In this document: positions 5,445 to 12,897 of the stretch, piece after piece
How the letters are laid out: each line of letters opens with the position of its first letter
How positions within the stretch are numbered: the first letter of the stretch is position 1
Assembly (NCBI GenBank): GCA_946480605.1
Contig: CAMLKW010000077.1
Span: 1 to 17,414 of the forward strand
From: an uncultured Roseateles sp.
GTDB lineage: Bacteria > Pseudomonadota > Gammaproteobacteria > Burkholderiales > Burkholderiaceae
Direction of reading: 5' to 3'
DNA: 17,414 bases
Position numbers and translations under genes: made by a program
The notes under the pieces: generated by a model
Told to the model about the DNA's origin: nothing
The model's database searches: none
Seen by the model: only the letters and a program-made list of their open reading frames with translations

Positions 5445-7822
5445 CAGCCGGCCTGCGGCAGCGTAAGCCGCATCACGGTGCCCAGGGGGCCCGTGCGCAG
5501 CAATTCGGCACTGCCGCCGTGCAAATCCATCACGCGGCGGACGATGTAGAGGCCCAGGCCATGGGCCGACTCGGCGCCGGCGCCGCGCGCACCGCGCGTG
5601 AACAGTCGCGGCAGCAGCTCGCGCGGGATGCCGGGGCCGGCGTCGGCCACCTCGAACTGCAGCGCGGCGGGCTCGTCGAAATCGATGACATGCAGGGTCA
5701 CGGGGCTGACGCCCGGCGCGTACTTCAGCGCGTTGGACAGCAGGTTGCGCAGCGCCAGCCGCAGCAGGCTCATGTCCATCAGCGCCGTGCGCGTGGCCGT
5801 GTGGCGGTGCACGGCCACGCGGTCGCGCTGCTCGCGCGGCAGGTCGGCGATGGTGACGGCGATCAGCGTGTCGATGTCGGTGTCCACCCGCGCGATGCTG
5901 GCGGCGCCGGCCAGCAGGCTGGCGGCGGCCAGCGTGTTGTCCACGCCGGCCAGCACCTGGCCCAGCACGGCCTGGGCGCGCATCAGCCGCTGCTGCGCCT
6001 GCTGCTCGCCGCGGCCAGCCAGGCTGCCGGCCGCGCTCTGCAGCGCGGCGCTGGCGTTGTTCAGCGGCTGGCGCACTTCGTGGGCCAGCACGTCCAGCAT
6101 CTCTGAGCGCTCGCGCAGCAGCCGGTCCAGTTCCTGCACGTGGCGCTCGGTCTGGCGGCGCCGCTGCTGCTCGTCGGCCAGCTCGGCGCGGCGCTGCAGT
6201 TCCTCGGTGATGTCGTCCACCAGAGCCAGCGCGCGCAGCGGCCGGCCGTCGGCGCCGTACTCGGCCACCGCCGACACCAGGGTCTCGCGCAGGCTGCCGT
6301 CGGCGCGGATGAACTGCGTGGGGCAGTCGTCCACATGGCCGTCCCGCCACAGCGCGGGGCGGTAGACCTCGCGCACCTGGGCGCTGGACTCGGGCGTCAG
6401 GAAGTCGTCGATGCTGCGCCCCAGCACCTGCTCGCGCCGGAAGCCCAGGCTGTCCAGCCAGCGGTCCGACACGCTGAGCAGCCGGCCCTGCGCGTCCACC
6501 GAATGCATCAGCGCCGGCGTGGACTCGTACAGCGCCCGCAGCCGCTGCCGGCTGTGTTCCAGCTCCACGGCGGCGCGGTGGTGCTCGGTGACGTCCTGGA
6601 AGGCTCCCACCAGCCGCACCGGCACACCGTCCTGCCAGTCCACCTGGCCCTGGGCCAGCACCCAGATGTCGCGGCCGGTGGCCGTCACCAGCGGCAGCTC
6701 CAGGCTCCAGGGCTCGCCGTGGCTGATGCCGCGCTGCACGGCCGCCTCGATGGCGACGCGAGCCTCGGGCCGGTAGTAGCCGATGGCCTCCTCCAGCGTG
6801 GGCCGGTGGCCGGGCTGCAGGTCATGGATGCGACAGGTCTGGTCACTCCAGACAATCTCCTGCGTCTGCAGGTCCATGCTCCAGCCACCGATGCCGGCCA
6901 CACGGCCGGTGCGGTCCAGCAAGGCCTTGCTCTCGCTGAGCTCACGCTCCGCGCTGAGGCGGTCGGTCACGTCCTCGGCGATGCCCACATAGCCCAGCAG
7001 ACCGCCCTCGGCGCTCAGCAGCGGCCGCGCACGGGCCCAGACCTGGCGCGCCTCGACCTGGCCGGGGTGATGCAGCCGGTAGCGCATCTCGAAGGGCTGG
7101 CCGCGCGCCACGCAGCGCTGCCAATGGCCGCGCACCGAGGCGGCATCCTCCGCTGCCAGCACGGCGAGCCAGCCCTCGCCCAGCGCGGCCCGCGCGTCCT
7201 GCCCGCAGATGCGCCGCCAGCTGGAGTTGGTGTAGATGACCTGGCCCGCCGCGTCGGTGCGGAAGACGCCCAGCGGCGCCGTCTCGGCCAGCAGCCTAAA
7301 GGGCTGCTCCTGCGCACCGGCCCCGGCCTGCACGCGCTCGCGCATCATCAGCGCCTCGGCGGCTGCGCCGGCCAGGCGCGTCAGCGCCTCGCGCTGGGCC
7401 TCGGTGAGTTCGCGCGGCCGGAAGTCCACCACGCACAGCGTGCCCGGGTGGCTGCCATCGTCCAGCCGTATCGGCACGCCGGCATAGAAGCGCAGCGGCG
7501 GGTCGGCCCGCACGTCCGGGTGGTCGGCAAAGCGCTCGTCCAGGCGCGCATCGACCACCTCGAACAGACCGTCGGACAGCAGCGTGTGGGCACAGAAGGC
7601 CTGGGCGCGCAGCGTCTCGGCACGGCCAAAGCCCACGCTGGCCTTGAACCACTGGCGGCCCTCGTCGATGAGGCCCAGCAGCGCCACGGGCGTCTGGCAG
7701 ATCTGCGCGGCCAGCGCGGCCAGGTGGTCGAACAGCGGCTCGGGCTCGGTATCCATGACCTGCAGCGCCGCGAGGCGGGCAAGGCGCCGGTCTTCGTCGG
7801 GCGGCGGGGCGAGGGTCTCCAT
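5444..7822 (-). CDS. Soluble GAF-PAS sensor histidine kinase
   Basis: A 792-residue protein without signal peptide or membrane segment, so probably a cytoplasmic sensor. Order: an N-terminal GAF domain (about 10-160; WFKASVGFG, AFCAHTLL, RFYAGVPIR, GTLCVVDFRPREL); three PAS units (roughly 175-295, 300-430 with a PAS_3-type pattern, and 435-555), each ending in a short linker such as GIAEDVTDR, GAFQDVTEH and ALVDDITEE; a coiled coil; then HisKA with phospho-acceptor H581 in AHEVRQPLNN. The ATPase domain has N697 (NLLSNALKY), DAGPGIP (727-733) and HGLGLYI (754-760). All catalytic boxes are present. There is no receiver domain, so an external regulator is needed; the convergent OmpR-type regulator at 2974 is the best local candidate. 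It overlaps the downstream cyclase gene and is divergent, across 63 bases, from the ECF sigma gene. No clear ribosome site was seen. Confidence 0.93.
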   Translation of the reverse strand: METLAPPPDEDRRLARLAALQVMDTEPEPLFDHLAALAAQICQTPVALLGLIDEGRQWFKASVGFGRAETLRAQAFCAHTLLSDGLFEVVDARLDERFADHPDVRADPPLRFYAGVPIRLDDGSHPGTLCVVDFRPRELTEAQREALTRLAGAAAEALMMRERVQAGAGAQEQPFRLLAETAPLGVFRTDAAGQVIYTNSSWRRICGQDARAALGEGWLAVLAAEDAASVRGHWQRCVARGQPFEMRYRLHHPGQVEARQVWARARPLLSAEGGLLGYVGIAEDVTDRLSAERELSESKALLDRTGRVAGIGGWSMDLQTQEIVWSDQTCRIHDLQPGHRPTLEEAIGYYRPEARVAIEAAVQRGISHGEPWSLELPLVTATGRDIWVLAQGQVDWQDGVPVRLVGAFQDVTEHHRAAVELEHSRQRLRALYESTPALMHSVDAQGRLLSVSDRWLDSLGFRREQVLGRSIDDFLTPESSAQVREVYRPALWRDGHVDDCPTQFIRADGSLRETLVSAVAEYGADGRPLRALALVDDITEELQRRAELADEQQRRRQTERHVQELDRLLRERSEMLDVLAHEVRQPLNNASAALQSAAGSLAGRGEQQAQQRLMRAQAVLGQVLAGVDNTLAAASLLAGAASIARVDTDIDTLIAVTIADLPREQRDRVAVHRHTATRTALMDMSLLRLALRNLLSNALKYAPGVSPVTLHVIDFDEPAALQFEVADAGPGIPRELLPRLFTRGARGAGAESAHGLGLYIVRRVMDLHGGSAELLRTGPLGTVMRLTLPQAG

Positions 7823-7885
7823 GGATGAGAGCTTAGGGCCTGTCAACGCCACGGGAGCAGGTCTCAGATGAGGGAAGATGCCGCC

Positions 7886-8422
7886 ATGCAGGACGACGAG
7901 GTCGAAGCGCTGATTGCGCGAGTCAACGCCGGCGATGCCGGCGCCCGGGATGCGCTGTTCGCCACCGCCTACCCGGCGCTGCGCGAGCTGGCGCGCGGCC
8001 GGCTGCGCGACAGCGCCGCCGACGGACTGCACACCACCCAGCTGGTGCACGAGAGCTATCTGCGCCTGGCAGGCCGCCACAGCCTGCACCCCGGCAACCG
8101 GCGCGAGTTCCTCGGCCATGCGTCGCGGGTGATGCGCGAGGTCATCGTCGAGACGCTGCGCCGCCCCGCCGGCAACGACGCGCTGACGCTGGACACGCAG
8201 ATGGAGGCCGGGCTGCCGGCCGAGGCCGACATGGTGCTGCGCGTGCACGAGGCGCTGGGCGCGCTGCAGGTGGCCGAACCGCGGCTGGCCCAGGTGGTCG
8301 AGATGCGCTACTTCGGCGGCTACACCGAGGCCGAGATCGGCGAGGTGCTGGGCCTGACCGAGCGCACCGTGCGGCGCGACTGGGACAAGGCCCGGCTGCT
8401 GCTGCTGGCGCTGCTGAGATGA
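7886..8422 (+). CDS. ECF-type RNA polymerase sigma factor, TIGR02999-like
   Basis: A 178-residue sigma-70 family protein. Region 2 lies at about 5-95 (DALFATAYPALRELARGRL, TTQLVHESYLRLAG, FLGHASRVMREVIVETLRR) and region 4 at about 118-175 (VVEMRYFGGYTEAEIGEVLG followed by TERTVRRDW). The TQLVHESYLRLAG and RYFGG...RTVRRDW patterns match the TIGR02999 (ECF SigX6-like) group. Members of that group often lie beside a serine/threonine kinase gene; none is present here and no anti-sigma gene is adjacent. The start at 7886 is chosen because GAGGGA lies 10 bases upstream; an in-frame ATG at 7868 would add six residues without a ribosome site. The gene is divergent from the histidine kinase and 108 bases upstream of a PEP-CTERM gene, a possible target. 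Confidence 0.88.
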   Translation: MQDDEVEALIARVNAGDAGARDALFATAYPALRELARGRLRDSAADGLHTTQLVHESYLRLAGRHSLHPGNRREFLGHASRVMREVIVETLRRPAGNDALTLDTQMEAGLPAEADMVLRVHEALGALQVAEPRLAQVVEMRYFGGYTEAEIGEVLGLTERTVRRDWDKARLLLLALLR

Positions 8423-8433
8423 AGCCGGCCGGT

Positions 8434-8473
8434 TGACCGCCCGAATGGGGGGGCGACACGGCCCCCACGGTCA
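8434..8473 (+). promoter_or_regulatory. Two-tier inverted repeat between sigma factor and PEP-CTERM genes
   Basis: The inner stem is GGGGGC (8449-8454) with GCCCCC (8461-8466) around the six-base loop GACACG. The outer arms TGACCG (8434-8439) and CGGTCA (8468-8473) are also exact complements, separated from the inner stem by 9 bases on one side and 1 on the other. No T tract follows, so it is not a classic terminator. It could be an operator, a leader structure of the downstream gene, or a weak terminator for the sigma gene. Confidence 0.35.
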
Positions 8474-8530
8474 CGGCTTTGTCATGGCGGATGCCGAGCA
8501 TGCGCGGTTTTGGTCCGCCCGCCCCCCGCC

Positions 8531-10039
8531 ATGACAACCAAGCTCAAGCTCCAGGCGCTCGCCGCCTCCCTCGCCCTGGCCGCCGGCAGCGCGCACGCCG
8601 GCCTGCTGGATGGCGCCACCCAGGTCTGGACCAGCGCGCCCACCGGCTTCCTGTCCGAGATCGTGGCCTTCGACGCGGCGACGAAGACGCTGTGGGTCTC
8701 GGGCGTGACCGGCGTCAACGTGCTGGACGCCAAGACCGGTGCGTCGCTGAGCTTCATCGACACCAGTGCCTGGGGCTCCATCAACAGCGTGGCGATCCAC
8801 AACGGCGTGGCGGCCTTCGCCATCGAATCGACCAACCGCACCCAGGCTGGCGTCGTGCAGCTGTACGACACGACCAGCCGCAGCCTGCTGGCCGGCAACA
8901 GCACCATCACGGTGGGCGCGCTGCCCGACATGCTGACCTTCACGCCGGACGGCAGCCGCCTGCTGGTGGCCAATGAGGGCACGCCCGACGTCTATGGCGC
9001 CCGCATCGGCAGCACCACGCCGCGCAACTACGGCGCCAGCGCCAACGACCCGGTCGGCAGCGTCAGCATCATCGACATGGCCAGCCGCTCGGTCGTCTCC
9101 ACCGCCACGCTGGCCGGCGTGGCGCAGACCGGCAGCCGCATCCGCACCAACACGGGCATGGACTTCGAGCCCGAGTACATCGCCGTCAACAAGGCCGGCA
9201 CCCAGGCCTACGTGAGTCTGCAGGAAGCCAACGCGATGGGCGTGCTGGACCTGCAGAGCGGCCAGTTCACCAAGGTCGTGGGCCTGGGCGCCAAGGACTT
9301 CTCCGCGCCCGGCAACGCCATCGACACGCTGAACAATGGCACGGTCAGCTTCCAGAACGTGGCGGCCCAGGGCCTGTACATGCCCGACGGCATGGCCAGC
9401 TTCACGCAGGGCGGCAAGACCTATGTGGTGATGGCCAACGAGGGCGACTTCCGCGAGGACGACGGCGATCGCTCGGCCGCCAGCAGCCTGGGGGCCAGCG
9501 GCACGCTGGCCAACCTGCGCGTGTCCAACACCGACTCGTCGGCCGGCAACCTCTACGCCGCCGGCGCGCGCTCGTTCTCCATCCGCGACGCGGACGGCAA
9601 CCTGGTCTACGACAGCGGCAACATCCTCGACGTGCAGGCCAACCTGGCCGGCCTCTACAACGACGGCCGCAGCCGCGACAAGGGCGTGGAGCCCGAGGGT
9701 GTGGCGCTGATGGAGATAGCCGGCAAGACCTTCGCCTTCATCGGGCTGGAGCGCACGACCACCGGTGCGGTGGCCGTGTTCGAGATCGATGTGCTGGACC
9801 CCAGCAAGACCAGCTTCGTGCGCATGCTGACGATGAACGGCCAGATCGCGCCCGAAGGCCTGACCGGCTTCACGATGGACGGCATGCACTATCTGGCCGT
9901 GTCGGCCGAGGGCGCCGACGGCGTGGGCGCCGGCACGGCGCTGTTCGCGCTGGCCCCGGTGCCGGAACCCAGCACCTACGCGCTGCTGCTGGGCGGCCTG
10001 GGCCTGGTGGGCTGGATGGCGCGACGCAGGAAAGTCTGA
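8531..10039 (+). CDS. Secreted choice-of-anchor I family protein with PEP-CTERM sorting signal
   Basis: A 502-residue exported protein. Residues 1-23 form a signal peptide ending in AHA. The body resembles the choice-of-anchor I family, a beta-propeller-like fold: VANEGTPDVYG, MDFEPEYIAVN, VMANEGDFREDDGDR, GARSFSIRDADGNLVYDSG, KGVEPEGVALMEIAG, FAFIGLERTT and APEGLTGF. The C-terminus (477-502) is a full PEP-CTERM signal: VPEPSTYAL, a hydrophobic helix rich in Gly and Leu, and the basic end ARRRKV. Such proteins are processed by an exosortase at the inner membrane and delivered to the envelope or extracellular matrix; no exosortase gene is in this window. The ATG at 8531 directly begins the signal peptide; a GTG seven codons upstream is less likely. 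No strong ribosome site is visible. The molecular function of the family is not established; a ligand-binding or surface-matrix role is inferred. Confidence 0.9.
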   Translation: MTTKLKLQALAASLALAAGSAHAGLLDGATQVWTSAPTGFLSEIVAFDAATKTLWVSGVTGVNVLDAKTGASLSFIDTSAWGSINSVAIHNGVAAFAIESTNRTQAGVVQLYDTTSRSLLAGNSTITVGALPDMLTFTPDGSRLLVANEGTPDVYGARIGSTTPRNYGASANDPVGSVSIIDMASRSVVSTATLAGVAQTGSRIRTNTGMDFEPEYIAVNKAGTQAYVSLQEANAMGVLDLQSGQFTKVVGLGAKDFSAPGNAIDTLNNGTVSFQNVAAQGLYMPDGMASFTQGGKTYVVMANEGDFREDDGDRSAASSLGASGTLANLRVSNTDSSAGNLYAAGARSFSIRDADGNLVYDSGNILDVQANLAGLYNDGRSRDKGVEPEGVALMEIAGKTFAFIGLERTTTGAVAVFEIDVLDPSKTSFVRMLTMNGQIAPEGLTGFTMDGMHYLAVSAEGADGVGAGTALFALAPVPEPSTYALLLGGLGLVGWMARRRKV

Positions 10040-10049
10040 GTCGCCGGAA

Positions 10050-10188
10050 TCTTCGGGCCGAGCGCCGGGCCGCCCCAAGCCGGCCCGTCAGGCGATGTGC
10101 ATGCCGGTCAATCCGGCATGCATCGCCGCTCCCTCGGGGGACCGAATGGGCGAGCCCGCGTTCAGCGTGGCTCGACCGGGCGAGGGGC
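10050..10188. repeat. Dispersed intergenic repeat, copy B with palindromic insert
   Basis: This copy begins with the same perfect 33-base core as copy A (10050-10082) and ends with the diverged second block (10130-10188). Between them it carries about 47 bases missing from copy A. The arms CGGGCCG and CGGCCCG at the core/insert border can pair (7 bp, 8-base loop). The repeat starts 11 bases after the PEP-CTERM gene stop and runs into the convergent S9 peptidase gene, providing its last eight codons and stop (10162-10188). Confidence 0.85.
10091..10127. repeat. Long palindrome inside repeat copy B
   Basis: The left arm at 10091-10107 (GGCGATGTGCATGCCGG) and the right arm at 10113-10127 (CCGGCATGCATCGCC) form a 15-bp stem with a two-base bulge and the five-base loop TCAAT. 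It lies wholly in the segment that copy A lacks, between two convergent genes. It is the strongest hairpin noticed in the window. It could be a bidirectional terminator, a protein-binding site, or a REP-like unit inserted into the older repeat. Confidence 0.8.
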
Positions 10189-12825
10189 CAACGTCCTCAA
10201 CCAGAAGGCTTCGTACTTGCGGTGCCAGCCGGCCGGCTTCACGGCGCCGCCCATCGCGTGCTCGCCATCCGGGTCCAGGAACAGCTCGACCAGCGATTCC
10301 TTGCCCGACTCCAGCAGCGCGCGGTAGACGTTGACCGTGTCCTGGTACAGCACGTTGGGGTCCTGCATGCCGTGCACCAGCAGCAGCGGCTTCTTCAGGC
10401 CACGCGCCAGCGGCAGCAGCGAGTACTTGCGCAGCACGGGCTTGGTCCGGTCGACCCTGCCGATGGTGCGGCCGCTGTACCAGCTGTTGTAGTTCTCCCA
10501 TTCCGTGGGGCCCGCCCCGGCAATGCCGGCGGCGAACAGCTCGGGCTTGGTGTACATCGTGTACTGCGTCTGGAAGCCGCCAAAGCTCCAGCCGTTCAGG
10601 CCCACGCGCGAGGCGTCCACGCCGAACTGCGCGGGCAGCAGCTTGACCAGGTCTTCCAGGTCCTCGGACTGCGGCTCGCCGACGCGCTCCCAGTTGGCGC
10701 CGGAGAATTTGCGGCCGTAGTTGCTGTGGCCGCGCGGGTCCACGGCGATGGTCACGAAGCCGTGCTTGGCCGCCATGTACTGGCCGAACAGATAGGCGGT
10801 GTTCTGGAAGCTGTCCACCTCCACGATGTGGCGGTCGTTCAACGGGCCGCCGTAGACGTAGACGATGGCCGGGCGCTTGTCGCTCGCCTTCCAGCCGGCC
10901 GGCTTGAAGACATAGGCCTCGATGCGGTCGCCATGCCGGTTGGGGTAGGCGAAGCGCTCGGGCTGCAGCAGCTTCAGCTCGCTCCAGGCCTTGTCGGTGC
11001 TGCCGGTCAGCGTGCGTGACGCGGTCTTGCCGTCGGTGGCCAGCAGCTTCAGCTCGGGGCGCTGCGCCCAGTTGCCGGCGTTGGCGGCCACCCAGCGGCC
11101 GTCCTCCGACGCGGCGGCCGCGCGGTGGTACTCGCCCGGCGCCCCCAGCGCCTGCAGCGCACCGCTGGTCAGGTCGACGCGGAACAGGTTCATCGCGGCG
11201 CTGTCGCCCTTGTTGGCCAGCACGAACATGGCCTTGCTATCGGCCGTGAAGCCGACGACCTGATGCGCTTCGAAATCACCGCCCACCAGCGGGCGCAGCG
11301 CCTTGGTGGCCACGTCGATCGCATAGGGCTGGCGCCAGCCGGCCTCGTCCAGCGCGAGCACCAGCGTCTTGCCGTCCGGCGTGAAGCGCGGCTTGATGAC
11401 GCTGACGACCTCGTGGCCCACGTCGCCGCGGCGCTCCAGCAAGACCTCGGGCTTGGCAGATTCGTCCGCGTTGCCGACGTAGACGCGCAGCAGCTCCTTC
11501 TCGCGCTCCCAGGTCGTGAACGCGTAGCGGCTGCCGTCCTTGGCCCAGGCCACGTCGCTCATCTCGAACCAGACGTCGCCGCCGTTGTTCGTGAACACCG
11601 GCGCGGGCTGCTTGCGCGGCGCCTCGCCGGCCACAGGCAGCTGACGGATGTACAGCGCCATGGCGGGGATGCTGCGCTTGTCGTCGGACACCTCGCGGTT
11701 GACCTTCTTGGCCGTGGCCCAGCGCTCGCCGTAGTTCATGATCTCGACCTGCTTGGGCGGCGGCGCGGGCTTGTCGTCGGCGGTGCGCAGCGGCGCGCGG
11801 GCGACCAGCGACATCCAGCGGCCGTCTTCGCTGACGGCGGTCTCGGCGATCTTGTATTTCTTCTGCGCGTCGTCCGGGTGGATCAGCTCGCGGTTGACCA
11901 CCTGCACGCCGGCCTGCTTGAAGCCGGTGCGCAGCACGCGGGTCTCGTCGGTGTAGAGCACGCCGCTGTCGTCGGCCGTGTAGCCCACCAGGCGCAGCTC
12001 GCGCTGCGTGGCCACCAGCGCGGTCGGCGCCTTGTCGTCCGGCTTCCAGCGGTAGAGGCCGCCGCGATACTGGAACACCAGCTCGTCGGCCTTGCGCGCC
12101 CACGCGAACTGGGCCGCGCCGGGGTAGAGGTCGGTCGGCTTGAGCTTGTCGCGCGCGAGCTTCTTCTTCAGTTCGTCGCGCAGCTCCCAGAGCTCCTTGT
12201 CCTCGGCCTTCTTCTCGGGCGCCGACGCCGCCGCGGGCACGGCCGGCGCGGGCTTGCCGGCACGCTTGGCGGCCAGCACGGCGGCGGCGTACTTCTCGGC
12301 ATCGGCCTCGGCCTTGTCGGCGGCCTTCTGGGTCTCGTCCTTGGCCTTCTTGTCGGCCAGCTCCTTCTTCAGCACGGCCAACTGCGCGGCCTCCCACTGC
12401 GACAGGTCGACCTTCTCGCCGCGCAGATAGGCCTGCTGCGCGACCTCGCGGGCCTGGCGCTCCGCCCATTCGCTGTTGCGCTGCTGCAGCTTCTTGTCGA
12501 AGCGCTCCAGCTCCTCGGGCGCGTCGAACGCGGCCATGACCTGCGGCGACGTGACACGCACGGTCTTGTTGGTCTTGGTGTCGTGCACCCACAGGTCGGT
12601 GCCGGGCTCGCCGAACGGGCTCCACAGGTAGGCCAGGTAGCGACCGCTGCGGCTGAAGGCGGCGTCCTTTGCGTTCTCGCCACGGTAGGGCTGGGCGCGA
12701 AAGATCTGTTCGAGGGTGGGAACGGACTGGGCGCCGGACGCGGTCTGCGCCTGCAGCGGCATGGCGGCCGCGAAGGCCAGGGCAAGGGCCAGGCTGCCGG
12801 CGGCAGCGAAAGTGACGGGCTTCAA
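10162..12825 (-). CDS. Secreted S9 family (prolyl oligopeptidase/DPP-IV type) serine peptidase
   Basis: An 887-residue exported peptidase. It starts at TTG, supported by AGGAG 5 bases upstream and by the signal peptide that follows at once (residues 1-26, ending LQA). The N-terminal half is a DPP-IV-like beta-propeller (about 40-610), interrupted at about 102-232 by a highly charged, helix-prone stretch rich in Lys, Ala and Glu. The C-terminal alpha/beta-hydrolase domain (about 640-880) has nucleophile S747 in GWSFGGF, D822 in HGMQDPN and H856 in GEHAMGG, so the triad is complete; VYVYGGP is the oxyanion-side strand. It probably trims peptides in the periplasm or outside the cell. The last eight residues (APRPVEPR) and stop come from repeat copy B, which may have replaced the original end. 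It lies downstream of terC on the same strand, 72 bases away. Confidence 0.92.
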   Translation of the reverse strand: MKPVTFAAAGSLALALAFAAAMPLQAQTASGAQSVPTLEQIFRAQPYRGENAKDAAFSRSGRYLAYLWSPFGEPGTDLWVHDTKTNKTVRVTSPQVMAAFDAPEELERFDKKLQQRNSEWAERQAREVAQQAYLRGEKVDLSQWEAAQLAVLKKELADKKAKDETQKAADKAEADAEKYAAAVLAAKRAGKPAPAVPAAASAPEKKAEDKELWELRDELKKKLARDKLKPTDLYPGAAQFAWARKADELVFQYRGGLYRWKPDDKAPTALVATQRELRLVGYTADDSGVLYTDETRVLRTGFKQAGVQVVNRELIHPDDAQKKYKIAETAVSEDGRWMSLVARAPLRTADDKPAPPPKQVEIMNYGERWATAKKVNREVSDDKRSIPAMALYIRQLPVAGEAPRKQPAPVFTNNGGDVWFEMSDVAWAKDGSRYAFTTWEREKELLRVYVGNADESAKPEVLLERRGDVGHEVVSVIKPRFTPDGKTLVLALDEAGWRQPYAIDVATKALRPLVGGDFEAHQVVGFTADSKAMFVLANKGDSAAMNLFRVDLTSGALQALGAPGEYHRAAAASEDGRWVAANAGNWAQRPELKLLATDGKTASRTLTGSTDKAWSELKLLQPERFAYPNRHGDRIEAYVFKPAGWKASDKRPAIVYVYGGPLNDRHIVEVDSFQNTAYLFGQYMAAKHGFVTIAVDPRGHSNYGRKFSGANWERVGEPQSEDLEDLVKLLPAQFGVDASRVGLNGWSFGGFQTQYTMYTKPELFAAGIAGAGPTEWENYNSWYSGRTIGRVDRTKPVLRKYSLLPLARGLKKPLLLVHGMQDPNVLYQDTVNVYRALLESGKESLVELFLDPDGEHAMGGAVKPAGWHRKYEAFWLRTLAPRPVEPR

Positions 12826-12840
12826 GGGGTCTCCTGAACA

Positions 12841-12861
12841 CGCCCCCTAGGGTTAGGGGCG
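12841..12861 (-). terminator. Hairpin between terC-like and S9 peptidase genes
   Basis: CGCCCC (12841-12846) pairs with GGGGCG (12856-12861) around a nine-base loop; an alternative pairing CCCCTA/TAGGGG with a four-base loop is also possible. It lies between two same-strand genes, just upstream of the AGGAG ribosome site of the peptidase. The following minus-strand bases TGTTC are only slightly T-rich, so it may be a weak terminator or a leader structure that affects initiation at the TTG start. Confidence 0.35.
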
Positions 12862-12897
12862 GCGAATTCTAGGAAATCGACCGGCACGGCCCATTCG

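Noticed and set aside
2814..5549. 911-codon open frame on the plus strand covering the response regulator and antisense to the cyclase
   Set aside because: It is a high-GC artefact: the translation is low-complexity (Arg, Ala, Gln, His), has no domain, and overlaps genes with clear catalytic motifs in other frames.
7841..7846. Perfect TTGACA on the minus strand upstream of the histidine kinase
   Set aside because: No acceptable -10 hexamer lies 16-18 bases downstream (the bases there are CATGGA, over the start codon), so it cannot be supported as a promoter for this gene.
5444..8248. Upstream extension of the histidine kinase frame to 8248
   Set aside because: The extension overlaps the ECF sigma factor gene antisense, is low-complexity, and the GAF domain begins just after the ATG at 7822.
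11125..12837. 570-codon open frame antisense to the S9 peptidase
   Set aside because: The translation is Leu/Gly/Arg/Val low-complexity without motifs; the opposite strand encodes a complete peptidase with signal peptide and triad.
12866..12871. TAGAAT on the minus strand as a -10 box for the S9 peptidase
   Set aside because: There is no matching -35 element at 16-18 bases; the hexamer alone is too weak to call a promoter.
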